Source: Formosa sp. Hel1_31_208 (GTDB taxonomy: Bacteria > Bacteroidota > Bacteroidia > Flavobacteriales > Flavobacteriaceae). From it: a DNA stretch of 64,000 nt. How positions within the stretch are numbered: the first letter of the stretch is position 1; the number at the start of each line of letters is the position of its first letter. The stretch is taken from the NCBI RefSeq assembly GCF_900104785.1, contig NZ_LT629733.1, positions 2,831,001 to 2,895,000 of the forward strand, in the 5' to 3' direction. The notes below the pieces were generated by a model. It worked only from the letters and a program-made list of their open reading frames with translations. It was not told where the DNA came from and searched no databases. Shown here piece by piece: positions 9,039-17,873 of this stretch. Made by a program: the position numbers and the translations under genes.

Positions 9039-10015
9039 AGCTTCATGACTTTCTCTAATTCTTCTTCTGAAATTACCAATAACTTGCTTTTCTTTAAACG
9101 CGACGTCAATTCTCGCCAATTATTATCTTGCTCAAAAATGGTTGTTAATATGGGATGTGCTTTGGTATATTCTTTATTGTTCAATAAGTTTATCGCATAC
9201 CAATATTGCATCTCAAGATTATCAGGAAATAACTTTTGAGCACTTAAATACAAATTTTCGGCTTCATGAGAATCTCCAGCTTCCATGGCTAAATCTCCTT
9301 TATTCATGAAATCGTAAGCTTTATGAATATTTACCAAACGTTCTAATTCTGAAATAGGATTCTCATGATCTTCAACACGTAAATCCATAATGGTATCTTC
9401 CCATGAATTTCCAGTTGCTGTACCTTTAACTATTAAAATCGCTGCCGACTGCCTGCCCCGTATATCACCTTTTTCAGCTTCAGCTGCCTTTAAAGCAGCA
9501 ATAATGCGCTCACTCAAAGTGCCTTCAGTAGTTTCAAATGCATTCGCCATGGCATCCCAAACTGTATTTTTAAGCATCATATTGGCTTGAACCGAGAAGT
9601 TTTTTCCTTGTTGGTGTCCTGCAGCCTCGATACATAATTCACCTGTATGTGTGGCGACATCGCCATTCGTATTTAAAAAAGCTACTTGCCGATACATTTC
9701 ACCAGAATCATTTGATATCAATACATCTAAGGCTTGTTGCGGACTCAGACCTTGCTCCATCAAAGCCAATCCTCTTGGACCATAACTAGGATTTACTAAT
9801 GATTGAGTGGCAATTACTCCTACTCCTGCTTTAGCATATGTCACCGTGGTGCCCACACTAAACCAATGCGATTGCACAGCCACGCCAATATCGCCTGTAA
9901 CAGAGTCTCTAGCAACAATAGAATAGGTATGCGTAAACGGTTCAGATTTTTTATAGACTTGTGAAGACATCATTTGAAAACTTAAAATAAAAAGAAAGAG
10001 ATATAGCTTGTTCAT
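9035..10015 (-). CDS. DUF1028 protein with C-terminal TPR-like region, secreted
   Basis: The 326-residue protein begins with a signal peptide (residues 1-18, ending MMSSQ). The DUF1028 domain (about 25-230) has the family's N-terminal TYSIVARDSVTGDIGVAVQS and YGPRGLALMEQGLSPQQAL. DUF1028 resembles Ntn-hydrolases, but the enzymatic activity is not established. The last 90 residues (NKGDLAMEAGDSHEAENLY and following) are helical and read like a tetratricopeptide repeat. The start at 10015 is preferred over an upstream ATG at 10045 because it puts the signal peptide at the N-terminus. It is divergent from purB. Confidence 0.85.
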   Translation of the reverse strand: MNKLYLFLFILSFQMMSSQVYKKSEPFTHTYSIVARDSVTGDIGVAVQSHWFSVGTTVTYAKAGVGVIATQSLVNPSYGPRGLALMEQGLSPQQALDVLISNDSGEMYRQVAFLNTNGDVATHTGELCIEAAGHQQGKNFSVQANMMLKNTVWDAMANAFETTEGTLSERIIAALKAAEAEKGDIRGRQSAAILIVKGTATGNSWEDTIMDLRVEDHENPISELERLVNIHKAYDFMNKGDLAMEAGDSHEAENLYLSAQKLFPDNLEMQYWYAINLLNNKEYTKAHPILTTIFEQDNNWRELTSRLKKSKLLVISEEELEKVMKL

Positions 10016-10074
10016 ACTAAAATTTTTATCCTCGAAGATAACCAAATTATCTTCAATTTAAGCCTCAAATTACC

Positions 10075-10082
10075 TATCTTTG
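10075..10082 (+). promoter_or_regulatory. Putative -7 box of purB promoter
   Basis: TATCTTTG fits TAnnTTTG and ends 21 bases before ATG 10104. It overlaps an alternative upstream in-frame ATG-less start at 10080, which argues that translation starts at 10104. Confidence 0.5.
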
Positions 10083-10103
10083 CTGCTTCAAAATACACAA
10101 GCA

Positions 10104-11447
10104 ATGTCAATATCATCTCTCAACGCCATCTCACCTATTGATGGTAGATATAGAAGTAAAGTCAAAAATTTAGCGCCTTATTTTTCTGAAGAAGCGCTCA
10201 TCAAATACCGCGTGCTGGTAGAAATTGAATACTTTATTGCGTTATGTGAAGCTGAATTACCTCAGCTATCAACTGTTGATACTGCAGTCTTTGAAGATTT
10301 AAGGTCTATTTATAAAGACTTTACTACTAAAGATGCTCAAGCTATTAAAGATATTGAAGCTATTACCAATCATGATGTTAAAGCCGTTGAATACTTTATT
10401 AAAGAGCAATTTGACAAACTCAATTTATCGCAATACAAAGAGTTTATTCATTTCGGATTAACCTCTCAAGATATCAATAATACGGCTATACCTTTGAGTT
10501 TAAAAGAGGCCATGAATGATGTTTATGTGCCAGAATATTTTGAACTTCTAAATAAACTTAAGGTTCTATCCGAAGATTGGAAAGACATTTCAATGCTTGC
10601 CAGAACACACGGACAACCGGCATCTCCAACTCGTTTAGGAAAAGAAATCCAAGTTTTTGTTGTGCGACTTGAAGAACAATTTAACTTATTAAATGACGTC
10701 CCAAGTGCTGCCAAATTTGGTGGTGCAACAGGTAATTTTAATGCCCATAAAGTAGCCTATCCTAATATAGATTGGAAAGCGTTCGGAACTAAATTTGTTC
10801 AAGAGAGATTAGGATTACAGCATTCATTTCCGACGACGCAAATTGAGCATTATGATCATATGGCTGCTTTATTTGATACGTTAAAACGAATTAATACCAT
10901 CATCATTGATTTAAATCGCGATATGTGGACCTATGTATCTATGGATTACTTCAAACAAAAAATTAAGAAAGGTGAAGTTGGAAGTAGTGCCATGCCGCAC
11001 AAAGTGAATCCAATAGATTTTGAAAACTCTGAAGGCAATTTAGGTTTAGCTAATGCCATTTTTGAACATTTATCAGCAAAGTTACCAATTTCAAGATTGC
11101 AACGTGACCTCACAGACAGTACGGTATTGCGTAATGTTGGTGTTCCTTTTGGACACACGCTTATTGGATTTAAATCAACATTAAAAGGATTAAACAAACT
11201 GTTACTCAATGCCCCTAAGTTTGCTCAAGATTTAGAAAACAATTGGGCTGTGGTTGCTGAAGCGATACAAACTATTCTGCGCCGAGAAGCCTATCCAAAT
11301 CCTTATGAAGCTTTAAAAGGCTTAACAAGAACCAACGAGACTATTAATGAACGTTCTATTTCAGAATTTATTGATACTTTAGAGGTCTCCGAAGCCATTA
11401 AATCGGAATTAAAAGCAATCAATCCAAATAATTACACCGGTATCTAA
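10104..11447 (+). CDS. purB: Adenylosuccinate lyase
   Basis: PurB acts twice in purine synthesis, releasing fumarate from SAICAR and from adenylosuccinate. The protein has 447 residues from ATG 10104. It shows the N-terminal SPIDGRYRSKV, a THGQPASPTRLGKE segment with the catalytic His, and the fumarase/lyase superfamily signature GSSAMPHKVNPIDFENSEGN, with its catalytic Ser in the flexible loop. The start is supported by the promoter at 10075-10082 and by homology at MSISSLNAISPIDG. A 63-residue membrane protein gene begins one base after its stop, so the two are probably co-transcribed. The other purine gene here, purL, is 38 kb away. Confidence 0.97.
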   Translation: MSISSLNAISPIDGRYRSKVKNLAPYFSEEALIKYRVLVEIEYFIALCEAELPQLSTVDTAVFEDLRSIYKDFTTKDAQAIKDIEAITNHDVKAVEYFIKEQFDKLNLSQYKEFIHFGLTSQDINNTAIPLSLKEAMNDVYVPEYFELLNKLKVLSEDWKDISMLARTHGQPASPTRLGKEIQVFVVRLEEQFNLLNDVPSAAKFGGATGNFNAHKVAYPNIDWKAFGTKFVQERLGLQHSFPTTQIEHYDHMAALFDTLKRINTIIIDLNRDMWTYVSMDYFKQKIKKGEVGSSAMPHKVNPIDFENSEGNLGLANAIFEHLSAKLPISRLQRDLTDSTVLRNVGVPFGHTLIGFKSTLKGLNKLLLNAPKFAQDLENNWAVVAEAIQTILRREAYPNPYEALKGLTRTNETINERSISEFIDTLEVSEAIKSELKAINPNNYTGI

Positions 11448-11448
11448 A

Positions 11449-11640
11449 ATGCTATCAAGAAACACATTAACATTGATTTATTCGGGGCTCATTTTTGCAG
11501 GGTTTTTCGTGTCAGGTGTGTTGGATATTTTAGATCTTTTTATTGTGAAAGTTTTATTGTTTGCCGCATTGGGAGTATTAGGGATTCACCTTTTGTTAAT
11601 AGTCTTAAAAGATTCTGAAAACGAAACAAACGAAAATTAA
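11449..11640 (+). CDS. Small two-helix membrane protein, unknown
   Basis: A 63-residue protein with two hydrophobic segments, about residues 8-27 and 32-51, joined by a short turn, and a charged C-terminal tail (KDSENETNEN). It starts one base after the purB stop, so it is likely translated from the purB transcript. I do not recognise a family. No role in purine metabolism is evident. Confidence 0.7.
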   Translation: MLSRNTLTLIYSGLIFAGFFVSGVLDILDLFIVKVLLFAALGVLGIHLLLIVLKDSENETNEN

Positions 11641-11798
11641 TTGCGATTATTTTTGTTGTTGATAGACACTTGCCAATACCTCAAAGGGTGATACTCATTG
11701 TTACATAAAAACACTTTATAAGGTTTTTAACATCGATTTCTCTGGTCAAAAATTGATATACAGCACTACATTGATTGGTGAATTACAGCTCTAAAAGC

Positions 11799-11828
11799 AA
11801 AAACCACCTCAAGTAAATTGAAGTGGTT
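11799..11828 (-). terminator. Terminator of the sigma/DUF4252 operon
   Basis: On the minus strand an 11-bp stem (AACCACTTCAA/TTGAGGTGGTT, one G-T wobble) is followed by five T. It lies 28 bases past the last stop codon of the operon. On the plus strand the stem also has a short T run, so it may work both ways. The 160 bases between the small membrane gene and this hairpin show no other gene. Confidence 0.75.
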
Positions 11829-11856
11829 TTCTATTAACATTTTAAATAAGATTCAG

Positions 11857-12402
11857 TTATTTAAAAAATTTAGTAATATCTTTAATCTGACTTTCTTCGA
11901 TATTAGATTCGTCTAAAACAGAAGTTAGTTGCATAATTTTATTGAAATTCATATCGTCTCCAAGAATTCTTACAACGGCAAACCCAGTGTCTTTAGAATT
12001 TCCTAAAAGTATAAACTCATCAACATCGTCGCCATCTCCAATACATTTTACAATAAACTTTCCGTCTGTAGAATTTCCACCACGCATGAGTTCTTCATAC
12101 TTAGGGTCTTTCAAAATGGTTTGAACTTTCTTGTATTCAGCTTCCATCTCTTCTTGATTATCTGCATCGGAAACATAAGCAATCATGCTTAGTTTTTCTA
12201 CCGATTCATAGGCCTCAAGTTGTTCTGGAGTGAGTTGATCTTCATCGATATTAAGCATACTCACAGGCACATCTAGAGATGTAAAACCTGGTGCTAATTC
12301 GTTATCGACATAATAAGTTTGAAGTGTTAAACCCTGATTGCAACTTTGTAAAGTTACAACCAGAATTAACATCTTGATTATGGTTTTGATTGATGTATGC
12401 AT
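11857..12402 (-). CDS. DUF4252 lipoprotein
   Basis: A 181-residue protein with a lipoprotein signal peptide (LQSC, Cys21). It shares the DUF4252 pattern with the next gene upstream: a charged linker, YKKVQTILKDPKYEELMR near residue 90, and a C-terminal beta-helix region ending in SQIKDITKFFK. DUF4252 is common in Bacteroidota and has no established function. It is the last gene of a four-gene operon headed by an ECF sigma factor, 4 bases after its paralogue. It is probably attached to the inner face of the outer membrane. Confidence 0.85.
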   Translation of the reverse strand: MHTSIKTIIKMLILVVTLQSCNQGLTLQTYYVDNELAPGFTSLDVPVSMLNIDEDQLTPEQLEAYESVEKLSMIAYVSDADNQEEMEAEYKKVQTILKDPKYEELMRGGNSTDGKFIVKCIGDGDDVDEFILLGNSKDTGFAVVRILGDDMNFNKIMQLTSVLDESNIEESQIKDITKFFK

Positions 12403-12406
12403 GTTC

Positions 12407-12976
12407 TTATTTTTGTTTTCCAGCTTTCTTTAACTGATCACCACCTGGCATGTTCATTTGGTTTGTCAACTTTGAGATTTGTCTCAAATCGATATCACCA
12501 GTAAGCGTTAATAAAACCGTTTCAACTTCTCTTTTCTTTCCATTGATAGTGATATCTTGACCGTTTGTAAATTCTTTTAAACCATTAACGAACATTAAAA
12601 GTTCTTTCACGTGGTTTTCATCTTTTCCTTCAAGCACATAAAACTTCACAGTTTGGTCACCATCTTTGATACGCATTAACTCTTCTAACTTAGATGTTCT
12701 TAAATACTTAGTCACTGTGGCATTCATATCTGCTGAAATTTTCTCGTCTCCAGTTGTGAATACTTTAAGTCCTGTGATATTTTTCGCCATGTCGATATAC
12801 TCCTGAGCCTCAGGATCATCTACATCAACACCCATAGTAGCGAGCATTTTGAACATTTTTTGATTAACGACTACTGACATTACTCCTTCTTGATCTTCAT
12901 ACTTGTCAAAGATAGTTTGTGCAAACGTCACTGACGATGTTAAAGCAATGGCTAATATTAATATTAACTTCTTCAT
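12407..12976 (-). CDS. DUF4252 secreted protein
   Basis: A 189-residue exported protein with a clear signal peptide (residues 1-19, ending TFAQ). The DUF4252 body contains FDKYEDQEGVMSVVVNQKM, TKYLRTSKLEELMRIKDGD and KFYVLEGKDENHVKELLMFV. It lacks a lipobox, unlike the DUF4252 lipoprotein directly downstream, so the pair may be one soluble and one anchored version. It sits between a membrane protein gene and that paralogue in the ECF sigma operon. Function unknown; the context suggests an envelope stress or sensing role. Confidence 0.87.
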   Translation of the reverse strand: MKKLILILAIALTSSVTFAQTIFDKYEDQEGVMSVVVNQKMFKMLATMGVDVDDPEAQEYIDMAKNITGLKVFTTGDEKISADMNATVTKYLRTSKLEELMRIKDGDQTVKFYVLEGKDENHVKELLMFVNGLKEFTNGQDITINGKKREVETVLLTLTGDIDLRQISKLTNQMNMPGGDQLKKAGKQK

Positions 12977-12981
12977 AATTT

Positions 12982-13497
12982 CTAGTTTTTAAGTGTTTTT
13001 TTCTTTACTAATTTGTTTGTTGTTTTCGCAAATTCACTCATGTGATTTACTTGTTCTGCACCTTTATTAAAACTGGTAGATACAAGGCCCAGTGTATTCA
13101 CGCTACTTGCTGCATCATTAAAACTTGAAGACAGTAAGGCTAACGCTTCTTTGGTTTGGTTGTAGGCTTGAAGTTGCTCTGATTTTGAATAACCTTCTAT
13201 TAGAGCGTCTTTATCACCTCCCAAAACATTAGGGATTAAAATTCCCAACATAAGAACCGCAACTGCTGCGACAGAAATCCATTGATAGATATAGCTTTTT
13301 CTAGGGTTTAATGGAACGTCTTTGGTATATAGTTCTTGTTTTGTGCTGTTAAAGTATTGAAACATGACTTTGTACGACTCTAAATGTGGAGCGATATCCT
13401 CCTGAGCAAAATAAGCCTTAAGCTGCTGCTCTTCCTTTAGCGTAGTTTCGCCGTTATCATACTTTTCCAGTAATTTTTCGATATTATTTAATACCAT
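12982..13497 (-). CDS. Single-pass membrane protein, probable anti-sigma-like regulator
   Basis: A 171-residue protein with a cytoplasmic N-terminus (about 1-70), one transmembrane helix (about 72-90, ISVAAVAVLMLGILIPNVL) and an exported C-terminus. The N-terminus begins LNNIEKLLEKYDNGETTLKEE, a pattern often seen at the start of flavobacterial anti-sigma-like proteins. Its start codon overlaps the end of the sigma factor gene by 14 bases, an arrangement typical of sigma/anti-sigma pairs made in fixed ratio. No zinc-binding ZAS motif (HxxxCxxC) is present. Anti-sigma function is inferred from topology and position only. Confidence 0.72.
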   Translation of the reverse strand: MVLNNIEKLLEKYDNGETTLKEEQQLKAYFAQEDIAPHLESYKVMFQYFNSTKQELYTKDVPLNPRKSYIYQWISVAAVAVLMLGILIPNVLGGDKDALIEGYSKSEQLQAYNQTKEALALLSSSFNDAASSVNTLGLVSTSFNKGAEQVNHMSEFAKTTNKLVKKKTLKN

Positions 13498-13993
13498 AGC
13501 GATGTGTATTAGTTAATTTTTCTCTTATTGTTTTTCTAGCTCTTGATAAAGCGACTCTAATGGCTGTAGGGTTCATATCCACTACTTTTGCTATGTCTTC
13601 AAAGTCATAATCTTCTATATCTCTGAGCTGTAATATTATTTTTTGTTGTTCTGGTAATTCTTCAATGATTTTTGAAACCCAATCAACACTATCTTTATTC
13701 TCTACTTGTGTTTGTAAAGACGTGTTATTATCTTGATAATTACTGTGAACAATTTTTAAATTTTGTGCTTGTTTCGATTTTAAGCGATCTAAGCAAAAAT
13801 TCTTTGTCATTGTCATTGAAAACGCTTCTACATTTTTGTAATCTGCTATTTTCTCATTATTGCGCCACAACTTCATTAAAATCTCTTGTGTAGCATCTTC
13901 AGCTTCTTCCGTAGAAACTAAAAGTCTTTTTGCTAGCCTAAAGACCTTATCCTTAAAAGGCATTACCAATTTTGTAAAATCAGCTTGTGTCAT
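13484..13993 (-). CDS. ECF RNA polymerase sigma factor
   Basis: A 169-residue sigma-70 family factor of the extracytoplasmic function class. Region 2 is at about residues 8-75 with DATQEILMKLWRNN, and region 4 at about 105-160 with LPEQQKIILQLRDIEDYDF followed by a helix-turn-helix. It is the first gene of a minus-strand operon with a membrane protein and two DUF4252 proteins. No clear TAnnTTTG promoter precedes it, which would fit autoregulation through an ECF-type promoter, but I could not identify that motif. A second ECF factor is at 42689-43240. Confidence 0.93.
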   Translation of the reverse strand: MTQADFTKLVMPFKDKVFRLAKRLLVSTEEAEDATQEILMKLWRNNEKIADYKNVEAFSMTMTKNFCLDRLKSKQAQNLKIVHSNYQDNNTSLQTQVENKDSVDWVSKIIEELPEQQKIILQLRDIEDYDFEDIAKVVDMNPTAIRVALSRARKTIREKLTNTHRYGIK

Positions 13994-14162
13994 TTGTGGT
14001 TTGTTAGTTCAAAACAGTTGATTATTCTGCTTCTTGTTATTACGACGAACAACTTTAAGTTTTGTTACACGATATTTTTTAATTCACAATAATGTAAGTA
14101 AATTTATAGTTTACTAGACCAATACTCCTGTTGGTTTATTATAATATTGAAAAAGAAAAATT

Positions 14163-15602
14163 ATGCGATTATTAAAATTTAGCCTGCTCGCTCTTTTGGT
14201 CATATCGTTGAGTAGTTGTTTCGAGGATCGAGATGACAATGCTATTAGTGCAAGTGAAATTAACGATTTTGTTTGGAAAGGTATGAATGCAGTTTATCTT
14301 TATAAAGATGAAATTCCTGATCTAGCAAATGACCGATTCACAACCAATAACGAATACGCCAGTTACCTTAATAGTTTCACTTTCCCAGAAAATTTATTCG
14401 AAAGTGTCATTTACGAGCGTGAAACTATAGATCGTTTTAGTGTTATCATTCCAGATTATATAGCATTTGAACAGTTAATTGGTGGGACATCTTTAAGTAG
14501 CGGACTTGAATTTAACTTCTATTTTAAACCAGGAAGTAGTACTGAGGTGTTTGGAATTATTCGACTCGTACTCAATAATAGTGTCGCCGATAATTTAGGG
14601 TTACAACGCGGTCAAATTTTTGATGCTGTCAATGGAACACCGTTAACAGAAGACAATTTAAGTAGCCTGATTAACCAGGATAGTTATACACTCAATTTTG
14701 CAACCTACAATGATAATGGAACCACAATAATTGACGATGATACTATTGTCCCTTCCATGGATAGTGTTCAACTCACCAAAGCTGTATACAGTGAAAACCC
14801 AGTACATCAAACAGAGATTATTGATGTGGATGGTGAAAATGTGGGCTATCTCGTATATAATGGATTTAATGCCAATTTTAATAGTCAATTGAATGCCGCA
14901 TTTTCTGAATTTGCTGCAAACAATGTGCAACATTTAATATTAGACTTAAGATACAATCCTGGAGGATCTGTCAACACTGCAGTCCTATTAGGGAGTATGG
15001 TCACGGGTCAGTTTACAGGAGATGTGTTTTCAAAACTCGTTTATAATAGTGGATTACAAGAGTTTAATACTGAATTTCCTTTTGTCAATAGCTTTGATGG
15101 CCAGAGCATTAATAATCTCAATTTAAATAAGGTCTACGTATTAACCACTGCTCGTTCTGCTTCAGCCAGCGAATTAGTGATTAATAGTTTGGGTGCTTAT
15201 ATTGATGTCATTCAGATAGGCGATTTTACAACTGGAAAGACACAAGCTTCTGTGACAATTTATGATTCTCCAGACTTGACTTCAAATAACATCAATCCAA
15301 ACCATACCTATGCGATGCAACCTTTAGTAGCGAATTCTATTAATGTGAATGATATTGCCGTTCCTGGCAATGGATTAACTCCAGATATTACCTTAATTGA
15401 ATCCCCCAGTAACTTTGGGACTTTAGGTGATATCAATGAACCTTTATTGGCTGCTGCATTGGCAGACATACAAGGACTAGGTAGGTTTAGTCAACCAAGT
15501 ATCGAATTCAGAACTCTCAAAACAAATATCGATCTCAAACCTTATGAAGATGGTTTGTTTATTGACAATGATTGGTTTTTTAATCGACTTGAATTTGAAT
15601 AA
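14163..15602 (+). CDS. S41 family peptidase, lipoprotein (CtpA-like)
   Basis: A 479-residue lipoprotein (SLSSC, Cys19). After an N-terminal helical cap containing VWKGMNAVYLYKDEIPDLAN comes a PDZ-like region (about 110-185) and an S41 catalytic domain (about 215-415). The Ser/Lys dyad is in ARSASASE (Ser334) and TTGKTQ (Lys359), separated by 25 residues as in other S41 peptidases. It is probably surface-exposed or periplasmic. It differs from the Prc-type protease at 3786 in length, domain plan and lipid anchor. It stands alone between the sigma operon and the B12 locus, and the substrate is unknown. Confidence 0.9.
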   Translation: MRLLKFSLLALLVISLSSCFEDRDDNAISASEINDFVWKGMNAVYLYKDEIPDLANDRFTTNNEYASYLNSFTFPENLFESVIYERETIDRFSVIIPDYIAFEQLIGGTSLSSGLEFNFYFKPGSSTEVFGIIRLVLNNSVADNLGLQRGQIFDAVNGTPLTEDNLSSLINQDSYTLNFATYNDNGTTIIDDDTIVPSMDSVQLTKAVYSENPVHQTEIIDVDGENVGYLVYNGFNANFNSQLNAAFSEFAANNVQHLILDLRYNPGGSVNTAVLLGSMVTGQFTGDVFSKLVYNSGLQEFNTEFPFVNSFDGQSINNLNLNKVYVLTTARSASASELVINSLGAYIDVIQIGDFTTGKTQASVTIYDSPDLTSNNINPNHTYAMQPLVANSINVNDIAVPGNGLTPDITLIESPSNFGTLGDINEPLLAAALADIQGLGRFSQPSIEFRTLKTNIDLKPYEDGLFIDNDWFFNRLEFE

Positions 15603-15607
15603 TATAG

Positions 15608-15635
15608 AAAAAGCCACTTTCACAAGTGGCTTTTT
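15608..15635. terminator. Bidirectional terminator between S41 peptidase and TonB receptor genes
   Basis: A near-perfect 12-bp stem, AAAAAGCCACTT / AAGTGGCTTTTT, around a 4-base loop. T runs occur on both strands, so it can end both convergent genes. Confidence 0.88.
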
Positions 15636-15638
15636 CAT

Positions 15639-17570
15639 TTATAAACTTAGCGTAAACCCTATATTAATATTTCGTCCTCTGGTAGTATAACCAAACAACT
15701 CTTCATACGCTTCGTTTAAAATATTATTGCAATTAGTAAATACTGTTAATTTGTCTTTCATAACAATATGACTCACATACAGATCTAGTAAACTAAATGC
15801 TTTCAAATTTACCATTTCACTCTCAAACGTGTTGTTATTAAAAAATGTATCATCACGATCATCATTAAATTGATAGTTTAAATTCATGAACGTTTTTTTA
15901 TTTAATTGGTACTCTAATGCAGCATTAACTTTTAGTTCTGGAATTCTTAAGTCGAAATTCTCGTCCACTTGAGTGTAGGTTGCATTTGCTTTGAGCTTTA
16001 GAGTTTTGGTTAAAGCAAGGTCTGCAACTAGCTCTATCCCACTGGCTGTAAATTCATCTTCAACATTGGTGTACTGAAATATAAAATTTCCCTGGTCTAT
16101 GAAATTGACGAAGTTTTTTTCTCGACGATTAAAATACACCAAAGAAAACGTTGCTTTGTCCTTTAAATGCAGTTCTGCTCCTACTTCAACAGTGGTGTTT
16201 TCTTCTGGCTTTAATTCTATATTTCCGAAGGAAGGCTCAAACAATTGGTATAACGATGGCGCGATAAAGGCTGTGCTGTAACTTGCCAATCCTTTTAAGT
16301 AACCAAATTCAAATTCTTTTATAACCGACGGATTTAAACTATACACGACATGGTTTCCATATTCACTGTGATTATTCAATCGCAAACCTGCGTTTACATT
16401 AAGTCCAAAGTTGGATACATAAACCACATTTGCATAAGGATCAATAATTGTAAAAGACGCATTTTCAGGATTAATATCTTGTACAAAATCAGATTCCCCA
16501 AAAGGAATTGATAAACTTTCAATTTCATTTTGCTGAGTATTTACGCCAAGCACAGTATAAAATTTATCGCTAAAATTATATTTATTGTAGATATCACCTA
16601 CGAAACTTTCAGCTTTAAACTGTATCGGAAAACTCGACTGAATATCACGTTCTATGGCATTATAGGCCGCATTTAAAGTTATACTTCCTTTTCTGTAGCT
16701 TAACTCAGGAGAGATTCCAATCCTGTATTGACTTGTAGTAGATAAATTATCTGCATCTGTAAAAGTAAAACCTTCATCAAATTCAGCTTTAAACGTATCA
16801 AAACTGGTATAGGTATTCAATTTAAAAGCATCAGAAAACTGATATCCTAATTTCAAATACCCATTATATGTATTAAAAGCATCCGTTTCTTCGCCTGAAG
16901 ATACTGCCGACAAACCGTTGGTATATTGTTGTCCGAAACTTGCTAAATAATTAAACGTATCGGTTGTTCCACTAACAGATACACTATTTAAAAAATTCTC
17001 TATTGCGTAATCATTGTCCTTTTGAGATTGATTGGTCCCAAACGTACTTCTTAAATTAATCACGAACGCATCCTTAGCTACCTGTTTCAACTTAATATTA
17101 ATCACGGCCGAAGCGGCGCCTGATCCATAAAGCGTGCTAGAAGCCCCTTTTAAAATTTCGATACTCTCCACTTGATCTGCATTAAGTAAACGTAAATCGT
17201 AATCGTTAGCAATTTGTGAAGCATCTGTAACTGCAATTCCATCAATTACGATGAGCACTTGACGATTACGTCCACCACGAACAAAGTAATTTAGATTTTG
17301 ACCGGCGTTACTTCGGGTTCCATTAATTTCAATTCCAACAGTATTATTGATGATATCTGCCACAGATTTCCCTTGTAGATTTTGGAGTTCTTTCTGGGTG
17401 ATCTTTGTAATCACCTTACCAGAGTTTTCTCTTTTTAGTTTGAATTTTGAATCGGTAACAACAACTTCTTCTAATTGTTCTATTTTTAGTGAATCTGACT
17501 GTTGTTGTGCCATACCAAAATACGATATGGTAATGGACAGCATGACAAGAACTCTCAATTTTGTATGCAT
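15639..17570 (-). CDS. btuB: TonB-dependent outer-membrane receptor for cobalamin (BtuB-like)
   Basis: A 643-residue outer-membrane receptor. It has a signal peptide (1-21), a TonB-box-like EQLEEVVVTDSKFKLKR at about 31-47, a plug domain (about 50-155, with NYFVRGGRNRQVLIVIDGI and LKGASSTLYGSGAASAVINI) and a 22-strand-type barrel to the C-terminus. The length is close to E. coli BtuB and shorter than SusC-like receptors. The substrate is assigned from context: the leader holds a cobalamin riboswitch and ABC importer genes for a BtuFCD system lie divergently next to it. The riboswitch makes B12 or a related corrinoid the likely ligand, and expression should fall when B12 is plentiful. Confidence 0.88.
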   Translation of the reverse strand: MHTKLRVLVMLSITISYFGMAQQQSDSLKIEQLEEVVVTDSKFKLKRENSGKVITKITQKELQNLQGKSVADIINNTVGIEINGTRSNAGQNLNYFVRGGRNRQVLIVIDGIAVTDASQIANDYDLRLLNADQVESIEILKGASSTLYGSGAASAVINIKLKQVAKDAFVINLRSTFGTNQSQKDNDYAIENFLNSVSVSGTTDTFNYLASFGQQYTNGLSAVSSGEETDAFNTYNGYLKLGYQFSDAFKLNTYTSFDTFKAEFDEGFTFTDADNLSTTSQYRIGISPELSYRKGSITLNAAYNAIERDIQSSFPIQFKAESFVGDIYNKYNFSDKFYTVLGVNTQQNEIESLSIPFGESDFVQDINPENASFTIIDPYANVVYVSNFGLNVNAGLRLNNHSEYGNHVVYSLNPSVIKEFEFGYLKGLASYSTAFIAPSLYQLFEPSFGNIELKPEENTTVEVGAELHLKDKATFSLVYFNRREKNFVNFIDQGNFIFQYTNVEDEFTASGIELVADLALTKTLKLKANATYTQVDENFDLRIPELKVNAALEYQLNKKTFMNLNYQFNDDRDDTFFNNNTFESEMVNLKAFSLLDLYVSHIVMKDKLTVFTNCNNILNEAYEELFGYTTRGRNINIGFTLSL

Positions 17571-17612
17571 TATAACAAAATAATACTCGGAATCGCATGG
17601 ATTATCATACGT

Positions 17613-17633
17613 AAACTTTTATCCCGAAAGTTT
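17613..17633 (-). promoter_or_regulatory. Hairpin in the btuB leader, possible riboswitch expression platform
   Basis: A 7-bp inverted repeat (AAACTTT/AAAGTTT) with a 7-base loop between the riboswitch and the btuB start. No T run follows, so if it is functional it would act on translation rather than termination. Confidence 0.35.
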
Positions 17634-17644
17634 AACTTCTATGT

Positions 17645-17829
17645 TTGAATTTGGCAGGTCTCCTGACTTGCGTCTTGTTATGCGTCTTCCCAGAAAATTA
17701 GATCTAGTGACTTTGAAGGTTATAACAAGCGTTGTAGCTTACAGTTGCGGGAACAGTTCTGGATTAGAAAATGAATTTCGCACCAGATTCCCTTTTAATT
17801 CATTCAGTTGAACTGAATAAAACCTAAAT
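17645..17829 (-). ncRNA. Cobalamin (AdoCbl) riboswitch
   Basis: The minus strand carries the B12-box AGTCAGGAGACCTGCC (17653-17668). Further 5' it has GGGAATCTGGTGCGAAATTC (17774-17793) and the core TTCCCGCAACTGTAAGC, all hallmark cobalamin riboswitch elements in the right order. A stem TTCAGTT/AACTGAA lies at its 5' end. It ends about 75 bases before the btuB start, within the btuB transcript. Extent is approximate, set by the visible conserved blocks and the putative promoter at 17836-17843. The divergent binding-protein operon is on the other strand and is not covered by this element. Confidence 0.93.
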
Positions 17830-17835
17830 TCGAGC

Positions 17836-17843
17836 CAAAAGTA
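17836..17843 (-). promoter_or_regulatory. Putative -7 box for the riboswitch-btuB transcript
   Basis: TACTTTTG on the minus strand matches TAnnTTTG and sits a few bases before the riboswitch. No TTG is seen at -33. Confidence 0.45.
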
Positions 17844-17873
17844 GCAGGAATTTTAATCGCAGACTAAATAATT

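Noticed and set aside
17416..17598. Minus-strand 60-codon frame at the start of btuB, and a plus-strand frame at 17347-17583
   Set aside because: Both overlap the btuB coding region in other frames and show no conserved pattern.
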